Assembly (NCBI RefSeq): GCF_000196675.2
Contig: NC_015312.1
Location: forward strand, 6,464,501 to 6,528,500
Origin: Pseudonocardia benzenivorans CB1190
GTDB lineage: Bacteria > Actinomycetota > Actinomycetes > Mycobacteriales > Pseudonocardiaceae
DNA: 64,000 nt
Direction: 5' to 3'
Shown: positions 1 to 9,859 of the stretch, one piece after another
How the letters are laid out: every line of letters starts with the position of its first letter
How positions within the stretch are numbered: the first letter of the stretch is position 1
Translations under genes and position numbers: made by a program
The notes under the pieces: model-generated
What the model was told of the DNA's origin: nothing
The model's input: the letters and a program-made list of their open reading frames with translations, nothing else
The model's database searches: none

Positions 1-34
1 GCAGCCCAGTTGCGGGAAAGTGCCGTTCCTGCAG
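1..34. repeat. Palindromic repeat A, copy truncated by the window edge
   Basis: The first 34 bases equal the loop and right arm of the 53-bp palindrome seen whole at 50595-50647, in the opposite orientation. The core TGCGGGAAAGTGCCGTTCC starts at 11. The left arm would lie before base 1. This is a dispersed intergenic repeat of unknown function. Confidence 0.85.
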
Positions 35-76
35 AAGAGCGGAGCGGACGGGCGGGGCGGCGGAGCGGGCGGGGCA

Positions 77-127
77 GCGGAGCGGGTGGGTGGGCGGAGC
101 GGGTGGGTGGGCGGAGCGGGTGGGTCA
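77..127. repeat. 17-bp G-rich tandem repeat, three copies
   Basis: A 17-bp unit beginning GCGGAGCGGGTGGGTGG repeats at 77, 94 and 111, with degenerate versions from about 40. The plus strand holds runs of GGG separated by single T bases and so could form a G-quadruplex. The last copy runs into the 3' end of the minus-strand hydrolase gene, which stops at 125. Confidence 0.8.
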
Positions 128-964
128 GGTCGGGTTGCGGAGGGCGGCCGTCGTCGACAGGAAGCCCTCGACGGTGAGGCGGAAGGCGTCGGGGGCAGAA
201 GCGTGCACAAGATGCCCGGTGCCGGGCAGGGTGACGAGCCGCGCGTAGGGGCCGAACCTGTTGCCGCGCAACGCTTCGATCATTTTCTCCGACTGCCCGC
301 GGGGGACGATGCCCTCGGCCGCCGCCAGGAGCAGCACCGGCGCACGGACGGCGGCGAGCGCGTCCCAGTGGTGCTGCCGCGTCCACTCGGCGGCGATCGC
401 GACGGCGTTGTCGACCCGGCAGAGCAGGTGGTAGCCGTCGGCACGCTCCTCGACGCACTCGGCCATGTAGTCGCCGAACTCGGGGCGCGGGTGCCCGAAG
501 GTCCGGCGCACCTGCGCGAGCGACTCGAACGGCTGCGGCACCGCCCCGAACCAGGCGCGGGCGTCGGCGAGCGCGCCGTCGGGTGCGCCGGTGAGGTCGA
601 CGGCCATGTCCTCGACGACGACGGCCTGTACCAGATCGGGGCGGCTCGCGGCCAGCGCGAGGGCGTGCAACCCGCCCATCGAGTGTCCGACGACGATCGC
701 CGGGCCGCCGCCCAGCTGCTCCAGCACCTCGGCGGCGTCGGTGGCCATCCGCTCCGTGCTCCACGGCCCGGCGGCCTGGGAGCGGCCGTGGCCACGGGCG
801 TCGACACCGACGACCCGGCCGTGCGCGGACAGCCAGCCCACTGCGGGCCACCACGTCGTCGCGCGACCCATGAGCCCGTGCAGCAGCAGCATCGGGGTAC
901 CCCGGCCCCCGAACTCGACGACGGCGAGGTACACGCCGTCGGAGGTCCGCACCGAACGCCGCAC
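125..964 (-). CDS. Alpha/beta hydrolase, Rv3591c-like
   Basis: A 279-residue single-domain alpha/beta hydrolase, probably cytoplasmic since no signal peptide is visible. The oxyanion-loop motif LLLHGLMG lies near residue 27. The nucleophile elbow GHSMGG is near residue 93, and the catalytic His is in the C-terminal GTGHLVHA segment. The substrate is unknown. A hydrolase next to mhuD matches the Rv3591c-Rv3592 order of M. tuberculosis. The start is GTG at 964. It diverges from mhuD across only 23 bp and probably gives a leaderless mRNA, because a TAGTTT -10 box ends 6 nt before the GTG. Family assignment is firm; the exact reaction cannot be told. Confidence 0.9.
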   Translation of the reverse strand: MRRSVRTSDGVYLAVVEFGGRGTPMLLLHGLMGRATTWWPAVGWLSAHGRVVGVDARGHGRSQAAGPWSTERMATDAAEVLEQLGGGPAIVVGHSMGGLHALALAASRPDLVQAVVVEDMAVDLTGAPDGALADARAWFGAVPQPFESLAQVRRTFGHPRPEFGDYMAECVEERADGYHLLCRVDNAVAIAAEWTRQHHWDALAAVRAPVLLLAAAEGIVPRGQSEKMIEALRGNRFGPYARLVTLPGTGHLVHASAPDAFRLTVEGFLSTTAALRNPT

Positions 965-987
965 CCGCGCAAACTAACCTGAAGTGC
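965..987. promoter_or_regulatory. Overlapping divergent leaderless promoters (hydrolase / mhuD)
   Basis: The 23-bp spacer holds TAACCT (975-980) 7 nt before the mhuD ATG on the plus strand. It also holds TAGTTT (976-971) 6 nt before the hydrolase GTG on the minus strand. The two -10 boxes share two bases. Both distances fit leaderless transcription, and no Shine-Dalgarno sequence is present on either side. CTAACCTGA (974-982) resembles one half of an IdeR/DtxR iron box. Confidence 0.55.
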
Positions 988-1308
988 ATGACCGTCGTGA
1001 AGATCAACGCGATCGAAGTACCCGAAGGATCGGGCCCGGAGCTGGAGAAGCGGTTCGCCCACCGCAAGCACGCGGTCGACAACCAGCCCGGGTTCATCTC
1101 CTTCGAGCTGATGCGCCCGGTGTCGGGTGACAACCGCTACTTCGTCGTCACCCGGTGGGAGTCGGACGAGGCCTTCCAGGCCTGGCGCAACGGCCCGGCC
1201 ATGCAGGCGCACGGCGGCGGCGCGCAGGCGCCGACGGCGTCGGGGCAGCCGGTGTCGACGGGTGCGTCGCTGCTGGAGTTCGAGGTCGTCGACCTGGACG
1301 CCGACTGA
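988..1308 (+). CDS. mhuD: Heme-degrading monooxygenase MhuD-like
   Basis: A 106-residue ABM-fold protein that closely follows mycobacterial MhuD, the non-canonical heme oxygenase that frees iron from heme in the cytosol. The N-terminus MTVVKINAIEVP and the C-terminus TGASLLEFEVV are nearly those of MhuD. The key residues fall at the same positions: Asn7, Trp66 and the heme-ligating His75. A short insertion rich in Gly and Ala follows His75. It diverges from the alpha/beta hydrolase and overlaps the downstream Sir2 reading frame. The ATG at 988 has no ribosome binding site but a TAACCT box 7 nt upstream, so it is probably leaderless. Iron regulation is possible but only a half iron box is seen. 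Confidence 0.93.
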   Translation: MTVVKINAIEVPEGSGPELEKRFAHRKHAVDNQPGFISFELMRPVSGDNRYFVVTRWESDEAFQAWRNGPAMQAHGGGAQAPTASGQPVSTGASLLEFEVVDLDAD

Positions 1309-2138
1309 GCGCGGACCTCCGACGCGCCGCCGAACTCGTCGACGGCGCCGGCGCGCTGCTCGTGTGCGCCGGCGCCGGGATGGGCGTCGACTCCGGGCTG
1401 CCCGACTTCCGAGGACCCGAGGGTTTCTGGCGCGCCTACCCGCCCTATCGCGCCCTCGGGCTGCGGTTCGAGGAGCTGGCCGACCCGGTCCACTTCGCCG
1501 ACGACCCGGCGCTCGCGTGGGGCTTCTACGGCCATCGACTGTCGCTCTACCGGGTGACGACGCCGCACACCGGGTTCGCCGTGCTCCGCCGCTGGGCGGA
1601 CCGCGTCCCGACGCGCGTGTTCACCTCGAACGTCGACGGGCAGTTCCAGAAGGCCGGGTTCGCGCCGTCGACCGTCGCGGAGTGCCACGGCTCGATCCAC
1701 CACCTGCAGTGTCTCGCCGGATGCGGGCAGCCGGTGTGGCCGGCCGACGGGGTCGAGGTCGACGTCGACCCGACGACGATGCGCGCCCGAGGCCCGCTCC
1801 CGGCGTGCCCGGGCTGTGGCGGTCTCGCCCGGCCGGCGATCCTGATGTTCGGCGACTGGTCGTGGGACGACTCGCAGGCCCGGCCGCAGCTCGAGGAGCA
1901 CGTCGCGTGGGTACGGACCCACCGGAGCAGGCTCGTCGTCGTCGAGATCGGGGCGGGGACCGCGGTGCCGACGGTGCGCCGCCAGGCCGAGCTGGCGACC
2001 GCGGCGACGGGCGCGCTGATCAGGATCAACGTCCGTGAGCCGCAGGTGCGCCACGGTCGCGGGATCAGACTCGCGCTGCCCGCAGCCGAAGCGCTGGAGG
2101 CGCTGGACGCGGCACGTGAGCGGCGATCGTCGCGATAG
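1305..2138 (+). CDS. Sir2-family NAD-dependent protein deacylase
   Basis: A Sir2 (sirtuin) domain protein of about 277 residues that would remove acyl groups from lysines using NAD. The NAD-binding motif GAGMGVDSGLPDFRG comes early, followed by TSNVDGQF, the catalytic ECHGSIHH, and a zinc site formed by CLAGC and CPGC. The start is uncertain. Homology begins at LSADLRRAAELV, whose first codon is a CTG overlapping the mhuD TGA (CTGA). No in-frame ATG or GTG lies just upstream, so translation is probably coupled to mhuD from this CTG. The earlier in-frame start at 1155 would lie inside mhuD and encodes shadow sequence. The last codons and stop lie in a hairpin repeat at 2116-2152. Confidence 0.85.
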   Translation: MSADLRRAAELVDGAGALLVCAGAGMGVDSGLPDFRGPEGFWRAYPPYRALGLRFEELADPVHFADDPALAWGFYGHRLSLYRVTTPHTGFAVLRRWADRVPTRVFTSNVDGQFQKAGFAPSTVAECHGSIHHLQCLAGCGQPVWPADGVEVDVDPTTMRARGPLPACPGCGGLARPAILMFGDWSWDDSQARPQLEEHVAWVRTHRSRLVVVEIGAGTAVPTVRRQAELATAATGALIRINVREPQVRHGRGIRLALPAAEALEALDAARERRSSR

Positions 2139-2152
2139 CGACCATCGCTCAC
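2116..2152. repeat. Hairpin repeat B, copy 1
   Basis: An imperfect inverted repeat: the left arm GTGAGCGGCGATCGTCGC (2116-2133) pairs with the right arm GCGACCATCGCTCAC (2138-2152) around a GATA loop. The left arm encodes the last Sir2 residues and the TAG stop falls in the loop. A second copy sharing GCGATnGTCGC and GCGACCATCGC lies inside accA1 at 48931-48962. Confidence 0.75.
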
Positions 2153-2259
2153 ACAGTCGTGTTGCCGGTGCGCAGCCCGTAGTTGCGAGCTATCCATGGG
2201 GATAGGAACGCAGACGAGGATCGCGATAAGGGTTGCCTGACCGGGCGGAGCGCGCGACG

Positions 2260-2934
2260 ATGGCGCTGATGACGAGCAACTCGGTCGAGACGGACCTGCG
2301 CGGCGCGCATCCGCTGGCGCCCGCAGTGCCGTTGCTCCGCGACACGTTGCTCGGCATCGCCGACGAGGCGACGCACACGATGATCGTCACGGACGAGAAC
2401 GGCCGCATCCTCTGGCGCGACGGCGAGCGCGAGGTGCCGCACGCGGACGGCCGAACCGGGCTCGTCGGCACCCTCCACGCGTGGACCTGCGCCGCCGCAC
2501 CCATCCACGAGCCCGAGGACGGCCGGCTGATCGGAGTCGTCGACGTCACGGGCATGGGCGCCACGTTCCATCCGACGACGCTCATGCTCACCGCGGCCGC
2601 CGCCCGGTTGGCGGAGAACCAGCTGGCGACGCTGGCAGCGGCGCGCGACGAGCGGATGCGCGCCCGTCACCTCGCGCGGCTCGTCCAGCTGCGCGACGAA
2701 CCGGGCGCGCTGCTCACTCCGGCGGGCCGGGTGCTCGCCGCCCAGCCGCTCGGCTGGCTGCCCGACCGGATCGACCTGCCGGAGCCCTCGGGTGCGGCCC
2801 TGTGCCTGGGCCTGCTCGGCGAGGCCGTGCTGGAACCGCTCACCGAGGGCTGGCTGCTGCGGCTGCGCCGACCGGGGAGCGGCGCCCGCCTCACCACGCT
2901 CTCGCGGACGGACGCCACCCACCGCGGGCACTGA
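2260..2934 (+). CDS. GAF-domain regulator-like protein, apparently internally shortened
   Basis: About 224 residues resembling the sensor half of actinobacterial GAF/AcoR-type regulators. The segment MIVTDENGRILWRDGERE is followed after about 15 residues by HAWTCAAAPIHEPEDGRLIG and the VVDVTG strand. In full-length relatives I know, roughly 50 residues carrying the VGTNxxGTAL motif lie between these two blocks. Here they are missing, and the frame is kept. There is no C-terminal DNA-binding helix-turn-helix. The protein may be a remnant or a stand-alone ligand-binding domain. ATG 2260 was preferred over the upstream TTG at 2233. It converges on clpC with a terminator between them. Confidence 0.7.
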   Translation: MALMTSNSVETDLRGAHPLAPAVPLLRDTLLGIADEATHTMIVTDENGRILWRDGEREVPHADGRTGLVGTLHAWTCAAAPIHEPEDGRLIGVVDVTGMGATFHPTTLMLTAAAARLAENQLATLAAARDERMRARHLARLVQLRDEPGALLTPAGRVLAAQPLGWLPDRIDLPEPSGAALCLGLLGEAVLEPLTEGWLLRLRRPGSGARLTTLSRTDATHRGH

Positions 2935-2969
2935 CCACTCCGCCGAGACCCGGGGGGTCGGGACGGCGA

Positions 2970-2995
2970 GGGGCCGGTCCTCGCGGACCGGCCCC
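2970..2995. terminator. Bidirectional terminator hairpin
   Basis: An 11-bp perfect stem (GGGGCCGGTCC, TCGC loop, GGACCGGCCCC) lies between the convergent GAF gene (ends 2934) and clpC (ends 3016). It is followed by a short T-containing stretch. It can serve both strands. Confidence 0.8.
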
Positions 2996-3015
2996 TTCGT
3001 CGTGCCTGCTACCCG

Positions 3016-5559
<2,544 letters not shown>

Positions 5560-5749
5560 TCGCACTCCTTGCCTGCTGCGCCCACACATGCGGCGCGCCC
5601 AGCATCCCTGTGACACTGCGCCGCGGACGCCCCATACCACTGTATCGGTCGGACGGGTCCCACCGCCTCCGTGCGCCCACATGACGATGCGCCCGTCGCA
5701 ACGCGCGCCGCCCCCCGCACGATTCCCGTCGGTGGGGTGAACGCTGTGG

Positions 5750-6625
5750 TCAGCGGCCCTCGGCGCCGCCCCGGACGGCCGCCGCGGCGGCTCCGTCGCC
5801 GGTCTGCTCGGCCGCCCGCTCGGCTGCCTTGTCGGCGCGGAAGCCGTCCTCGTCGCGACCTCGCCGCCAGTATCCGGAGACCGAGAGGGCGTCGCGCGGG
5901 ACGCCGCGGTCGCCGAGCAGGTGCCGACGCAGGCCACGCACCGCGGCCGCCTCGCCGTGGACGAACGCGTGCACGTCGCCCACCGGGAACTCCAGCGCCG
6001 CGACGGCGTCGAGCAGCTGGGTCGCCGCGGCCTCGCCCACGTCCCCGGTCGCCCGCAGGTCGGCACGGTGCAGCCAGGTTGCGCGCACGTCGGCCGCGGT
6101 GTGCCAGTCCTGGTGGTCGGCGGGTCCGTCGACCTGCAGGACGGCGAGCGCCGTCGCGCCCGCGGGCAGCCGTTCGAGTGCGGCGCCGATCGCGGGCAGC
6201 GCCGCGTCGTCGCCGACGAGCAGGTGCCAGTCCGCCGCGGGGTTCGGGGCGTAGGCGCCGCCGGGACCCAGCCGCCGCAGCAGGTCGCCCGGCCGGGCGG
6301 CGGCGGCCCACGGACCGGCCACACCCGAGTCGCCGTGGTGCACGAAGTCGATCGTCAGCTCGCCCGCGTCGTGGTCGAGCCGGCGGACGGTGTACGTCCG
6401 GATCCGGGGCCACTGCTCGCGCGGGAGCTCGCGCCGGATCGCCTCGACGTCGAACGGCTCCGGGTACTCGACGCCGGGCGGGGTGAACAGGAGCTTGACG
6501 TAGCGGTCGGTGTACCCGGTGTCCGGGAAGCGCGCGAGCTCGTCGCCACCCAGGACCACACGGATCATGTGCGGGCCGAGGGGCTCGGTCCGCAGGACTT
6601 CCAGACTCGTCGCCGTGCGGGCCAT
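5750..6625 (-). CDS. Siderophore-interacting protein (FAD-binding ferric reductase), paralogue 1
   Basis: A 291-residue SIP/ViuB-family flavoprotein that releases iron from ferric siderophores by reduction in the cytosol. It has an FAD-binding segment RIRTYTVRR with the DFVHHGDSGVAGPWA region near residue 105. The NAD(P)H-side block DWHLLVGDDAALPAIGAALE comes next, and the family's closing motif SGYWRRGRDEDGFR lies near the C-terminus. The ATG at 6625 is preceded by GGAGGGGAG. An iron-box-like sequence lies at 6664-6682, about 40 bp upstream. It sits between clpC and lsr2, which are neighbours in mycobacteria, so this looks like an insertion. A second SIP gene lies at 55540-56358. Confidence 0.93.
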   Translation of the reverse strand: MARTATSLEVLRTEPLGPHMIRVVLGGDELARFPDTGYTDRYVKLLFTPPGVEYPEPFDVEAIRRELPREQWPRIRTYTVRRLDHDAGELTIDFVHHGDSGVAGPWAAAARPGDLLRRLGPGGAYAPNPAADWHLLVGDDAALPAIGAALERLPAGATALAVLQVDGPADHQDWHTAADVRATWLHRADLRATGDVGEAAATQLLDAVAALEFPVGDVHAFVHGEAAAVRGLRRHLLGDRGVPRDALSVSGYWRRGRDEDGFRADKAAERAAEQTGDGAAAAAVRGGAEGR

Positions 6626-6663
6626 CGGCTCTCCCCTCCGTCGGAGTCCGTCCGGCGAACGCC

Positions 6664-6682
6664 GACGGTAAGGCCACCCTAA
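6664..6682 (-). promoter_or_regulatory. Candidate IdeR/DtxR iron box upstream of SIP 1
   Basis: On the minus strand this reads TTAGGGTGGCCTTACCGTC. It matches 15 of 19 positions of the iron-box consensus TWAGGTWAGSCTWACCTWA. It lies about 40 bp before the SIP start, where iron-replete IdeR would block transcription. The match was counted by eye. Confidence 0.6.
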
Positions 6683-6780
6683 CCCCGACGCCGCCCCCGC
6701 GCCCCCGCGCGGGGCGGCGAACCCCGGCGCCGACCGCGACGCGGCGCCGCGTTCCACGACCGAAAAGCGTCCCCGACGAC

Positions 6781-6813
6781 GAACGGGGCCGATCACATCG
6801 ATCGGCCCCGTTC
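6781..6813. terminator. Terminator hairpin after lsr2
   Basis: A 14-bp perfect inverted repeat, GAACGGGGCCGATC (6781-6794) and GATCGGCCCCGTTC (6800-6813) with an ACATC loop. It lies just downstream of lsr2 on the minus strand and separates it from the SIP gene. No T-tract follows, as is common in actinomycetes. Confidence 0.75.
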
Positions 6814-6834
6814 GTTTCGACGTCTCCGCCGCGT

Positions 6835-7176
6835 TCAGTTCTCCTGGTGGTAAGCCTCGAGCACCTCGGCCGGGATACGGCCCCGGTCCGACACCTTCAT
6901 TCCCCGCTTCCGGGCCCAATCCCGAATTGCCTGGTTCTGCTCGCGGTCCACGGACTGGCGCCGATTCGACGGCGCCGAGCCCGCCGAGGCGCGACGACGC
7001 CCACCGGCACGGCGGGCCGCGGCCACATAGGTCGCGAGCGCGTCCCGCAGCTTTCCGGCATTGGACTCGGACAAGTCGATCTCGTACGTCTTGCCGTCGA
7101 TCCCGAACTCGACCGTCTCGTCGGCCGCCTTACCGTCCAGGTCGTCGATCAGTCTGATCTCACGGATCTGCGCCAC
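6835..7176 (-). CDS. lsr2: Nucleoid-associated protein Lsr2
   Basis: A 113-residue H-NS-like protein that bridges DNA and silences AT-rich and foreign genes. The N-terminal dimerisation domain has IREIRLIDDLDGKAADETV and YEIDLSESNAGKLRDAL. A basic Arg/Ala-rich linker follows. The C-terminal DNA-binding domain ends in WARKRGMKVSDRGRIP, whose RGR clamp inserts in the minor groove. The GTG at 7176 was chosen because GGAGG lies 8-9 nt upstream; the ATG at 7191 and GTG at 7197 lack this and add residues not seen in the family. It is followed by lysS upstream, as in mycobacteria. Confidence 0.95.
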   Translation of the reverse strand: MAQIREIRLIDDLDGKAADETVEFGIDGKTYEIDLSESNAGKLRDALATYVAAARRAGGRRRASAGSAPSNRRQSVDREQNQAIRDWARKRGMKVSDRGRIPAEVLEAYHQEN

Positions 7177-7239
7177 CGCCGCAGCCTCCATTCTCACAAC
7201 GCTGAGCTCTTACAACTGCGGCGACGCCGCTAAAGCGAG

Positions 7240-7267
7240 ACTATATGCATTCCGCAAGCGGTGTCGA
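7240..7267 (-). promoter_or_regulatory. Putative lsr2 promoter
   Basis: On the minus strand, TCGACA (7267-7262) and TATAGT (7245-7240) are separated by 16 bp and sit in an AT-richer stretch. The predicted transcript would start near 7233, giving a 5' UTR of about 57 nt before the lsr2 GTG. Confidence 0.5.
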
Positions 7268-7317
7268 CCCGGGTTCACCGAAGCGGGAAGGCCGAAAGTC
7301 CCACTCCGGCGGCCGCG

Positions 7318-8820
7318 TCACTCGGAACGGACGAGCGGGAACAGAATCGTCTCGCGAATGCCGAGGCCGGTGAGCGTCATCAGAAGACGGTCGACGCCCA
7401 TCCCCATACCCCCCGTGGGCGGCATGCCGTACTCCATGGCCCGCAGGAAGTCCTCGTCCAGCTGCATCGCCTCGGGGTCGCCCGCCGCCGCCAGCAGCGA
7501 CTGCCGGTAGAGGCGCTCCCGCTGTTCCACGGGATCGACGAGTTCGGAGTAGGCGGTGGCCAGCTCCGTTCCGAAAACGATGAGGTCCCAGGCCTCGGCG
7601 AGCCTCGGGTCGTCGCGGTGCTGCCGGGTGAGTGGCCGGACCTCGACCGGGTAGTCGCGCACGAACGTCGGTTCCACGAGCGTGTGCTCGACGAGCTTCT
7701 CGAACAGTTCCAGGACGATCTCGCCGGCCGACCAGGAATCCTTCAACTCGACGTCGTGTTCCGCGGCGATCTTACGCAGAGTTTCGGCAGAGGTGTCGAT
7801 GGTCACCTCTCGACCGACCGCCTCGGCCACGGATGCGTGAAGCGTGACGCTGCGCCACGGGACCCCGAGATCGTGCTCGGAACCGTCGGCGCGCCGCACG
7901 ACCGTCGAACCGAAGACGGCCCTGGCGCTTTCCAGGATCAGCTCACGCGTGAGTTCGGCCATGTCGTCGTAGGTGGCATAGGCCTGGTAGGCCTCCAGCA
8001 TCGCGAACTCGGGCGAGTGCGTCGAGTCGATGCCCTCGTTACGGAAAACACGATTCAGCTCGAACACGCGCTCGATCCCGCCGACGACGGCCCGCTTCAA
8101 GTAGAGCTCCGGCGCGATCCGCAGGTAGAGATCCTGGCTCAGCGCATTCGAGCGGGTCACGAACGGACGGGCCGTCGCGCCGCCGTGCAGCACCTGCAGC
8201 ATCGGCGTCTCGACCTCGATGTAGCCGCGCTCCTCGAAGACCCGCCGCAGCGTCCGCAGCACCGTCGAGCGGGCGCGCACCATCTCGCGGGCCCGTGGCC
8301 GCATGATGAGGTCGACGTAGCGCTGGCGCACCCGCGTCTCCTCCGAGAGCTCGCGGTGCGCGACGGGCAGCGGGCGGACGGCCTTGGCGAGCATCCGCCA
8401 GGTGTCGGCCGACACCGAGAGCTCGCCGCGGCGGGAGGTGATGACCTCCCCCTCGACGAGCACGAGGTCGCCGAGGTCGACCATCGCCTTCCACTGCGCC
8501 AGCGACTCCTCCCCGACGTCGGCCAGGCTGAGCATCGCCTGCAGCTCGGTGCCGTCGCCCTCGCGCAACGTCGCGAAGCAGAGCTTGCCGGTGTTGCGCT
8601 GGAAGACGACGCGCCCCGCGACGGCCACCTTGTCGCCGGTCGCGGTGTCGGGCTCGAGATCGGGATGCGCGTCGCGGACCTCACGCAACGTGTGCGTGCG
8701 GCCGACCTCGACCGGGTACGGGTCGATCCCCTGCTCGAGCAGCTCCGCCCGCTTCGCCCGGCGGACCCGGAGCTGCTCGGGAAGGTCGTCGTCGGCGGGT
8801 GTGGAGTGCTCGTCGGTCAC
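7318..8820 (-). CDS. lysS: Lysine--tRNA ligase (class II)
   Basis: A 500-residue class II lysyl-tRNA synthetase that charges tRNA-Lys. The N-terminal OB-fold anticodon-binding domain contains GKLCFATLREGDG. Class II motif 2 is seen in FRNEGIDSTHSPEF and motif 3 in GMGMGVDRLLM, close to the C-terminus. The GTG at 8820 begins VTDEHSTPADDDLPEQLRVR, in line with the mycobacterial protein. The frame continues upstream through coaX in another reading frame, so the longer reading is not real. Neighbours lsr2 and coaX follow mycobacterial order. Confidence 0.97.
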   Translation of the reverse strand: MTDEHSTPADDDLPEQLRVRRAKRAELLEQGIDPYPVEVGRTHTLREVRDAHPDLEPDTATGDKVAVAGRVVFQRNTGKLCFATLREGDGTELQAMLSLADVGEESLAQWKAMVDLGDLVLVEGEVITSRRGELSVSADTWRMLAKAVRPLPVAHRELSEETRVRQRYVDLIMRPRAREMVRARSTVLRTLRRVFEERGYIEVETPMLQVLHGGATARPFVTRSNALSQDLYLRIAPELYLKRAVVGGIERVFELNRVFRNEGIDSTHSPEFAMLEAYQAYATYDDMAELTRELILESARAVFGSTVVRRADGSEHDLGVPWRSVTLHASVAEAVGREVTIDTSAETLRKIAAEHDVELKDSWSAGEIVLELFEKLVEHTLVEPTFVRDYPVEVRPLTRQHRDDPRLAEAWDLIVFGTELATAYSELVDPVEQRERLYRQSLLAAAGDPEAMQLDEDFLRAMEYGMPPTGGMGMGVDRLLMTLTGLGIRETILFPLVRSE

Positions 8821-8975
8821 GCCGAGCAAGCGTAGACATGTGTCCGACGCCCGCTGCCATCGGTGCTGGTCGCGTCCGGACGGATCGCCTGCCCCACCTC
8901 CCGCGCGCGGCGTGCGGCGCGTCCCGTTGGTTCGTCGCCGAACCGAACGCGGCACGGTCGGGCTGCGGCGCGGGC

Positions 8976-9854
8976 CTACCGCGAGGGCCGCCCGGAGGCC
9001 GGGCCCGCGGGCACCGGGTGTGCGGCGCCGACGGTCCCGACCGTGGTCCGGAGGTTGCGCAGGTAGGTCAGGCGCAGACCGAGCAGCGTCAGATCGGGGA
9101 CGTACTCGGTGATGGTCCGCGAGACGCCGTCCATGAGCGGGGCGAGACCGCCCGTGGCGAGCACCGTCACCGGGCCGGCCTTCGGGCCCATCTCGGCGAT
9201 GATCGCCTGCACCAGCCCGTCGACCTGTCCGGCCGACCCGAACAGCACACCGGACTGCAGGCACTCGACGGTGTTCTTCCCGATCACCGCGCGCGGGCGG
9301 ACCAGCTCGACGGTCCGCAGCGCCGCGGCCCGCGTGGCCAGCGCCTCCATCGAGATCTCGATCCCGGGAGCGAGCGCGCCGCCGAGGAACTCCCCGCGCG
9401 CGGAGACGACGTCGATGTTCGTCGACGTCCCGAAGTCGACGACGACGCACGCCGTCCCGAAGATGCGGTGCGCCGCGAGCGTGTTGACGACGCGGTCGGC
9501 GCCGACCTCACGCGGGTTGTCGACGAGGAGCGGCACCCCGGTGCGCACCCCCGGGCCGACGACGACCGTCGGCATCCGCCCGCCGCGCCGCTCCAGCATC
9601 AGCCGCAGCTCGCGCAGCAGCGACGGCACCGTCGAGAGCGCGGCGACGCCCGAGACCGCCGCGGCCCGCTCGCCGAGCAGGCCGTTGATCGCCACCTCCA
9701 GCTCGTCGGCGGTCATCCGCGCGTCGGTGCGCATCCGCCAGTCACGGACGAGCGGCGGTCGCGGGTCGGGCTCGCTGCCGTCGTCGACGACCGGGGTGTC
9801 GTCGTAGAGACCGAGCGCGACCTGCGTGTTGCCGACGTCGATGCAGAGCAGCAC
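8976..9854 (-). CDS. coaX: Type III pantothenate kinase
   Basis: A 292-residue CoaX of the ASKHA fold, phosphorylating pantothenate as the first step of coenzyme A synthesis. The N-terminal P-loop-like motif is LLCIDVGNTQVALGLYD. GADRVVNTLAA carries the catalytic Asp, DFGTSTNIDVV lies mid-protein, and GGALAPGIEISMEAL is typical of the family. The start is GTG at 9854, 5 bp after the panD stop, so panC-panD-coaX are transcribed together. About 155 bp separate it from lysS downstream; nothing was recognised there. Confidence 0.96.
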   Translation of the reverse strand: MLLCIDVGNTQVALGLYDDTPVVDDGSEPDPRPPLVRDWRMRTDARMTADELEVAINGLLGERAAAVSGVAALSTVPSLLRELRLMLERRGGRMPTVVVGPGVRTGVPLLVDNPREVGADRVVNTLAAHRIFGTACVVVDFGTSTNIDVVSARGEFLGGALAPGIEISMEALATRAAALRTVELVRPRAVIGKNTVECLQSGVLFGSAGQVDGLVQAIIAEMGPKAGPVTVLATGGLAPLMDGVSRTITEYVPDLTLLGLRLTYLRNLRTTVGTVGAAHPVPAGPASGRPSR

Positions 9855-9859
9855 CGGCG

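Noticed and set aside
280..1212. Minus-strand 310-residue frame across the hydrolase-mhuD junction
   Set aside because: It overlaps two well-supported genes in other frames and reads as Ser/Arg/Pro-rich noise.
5560..6324. N-terminal extension of ClpC reaching into the SIP gene
   Set aside because: The ClpC family starts at MFERFTDRAR with a ribosome binding site; the extension is Arg/Ser/Pro shadow sequence.
8821..8975. Possible small gene between lysS and coaX
   Set aside because: No start with a ribosome binding site and no plausible protein; nothing recognisable in these 155 bp.
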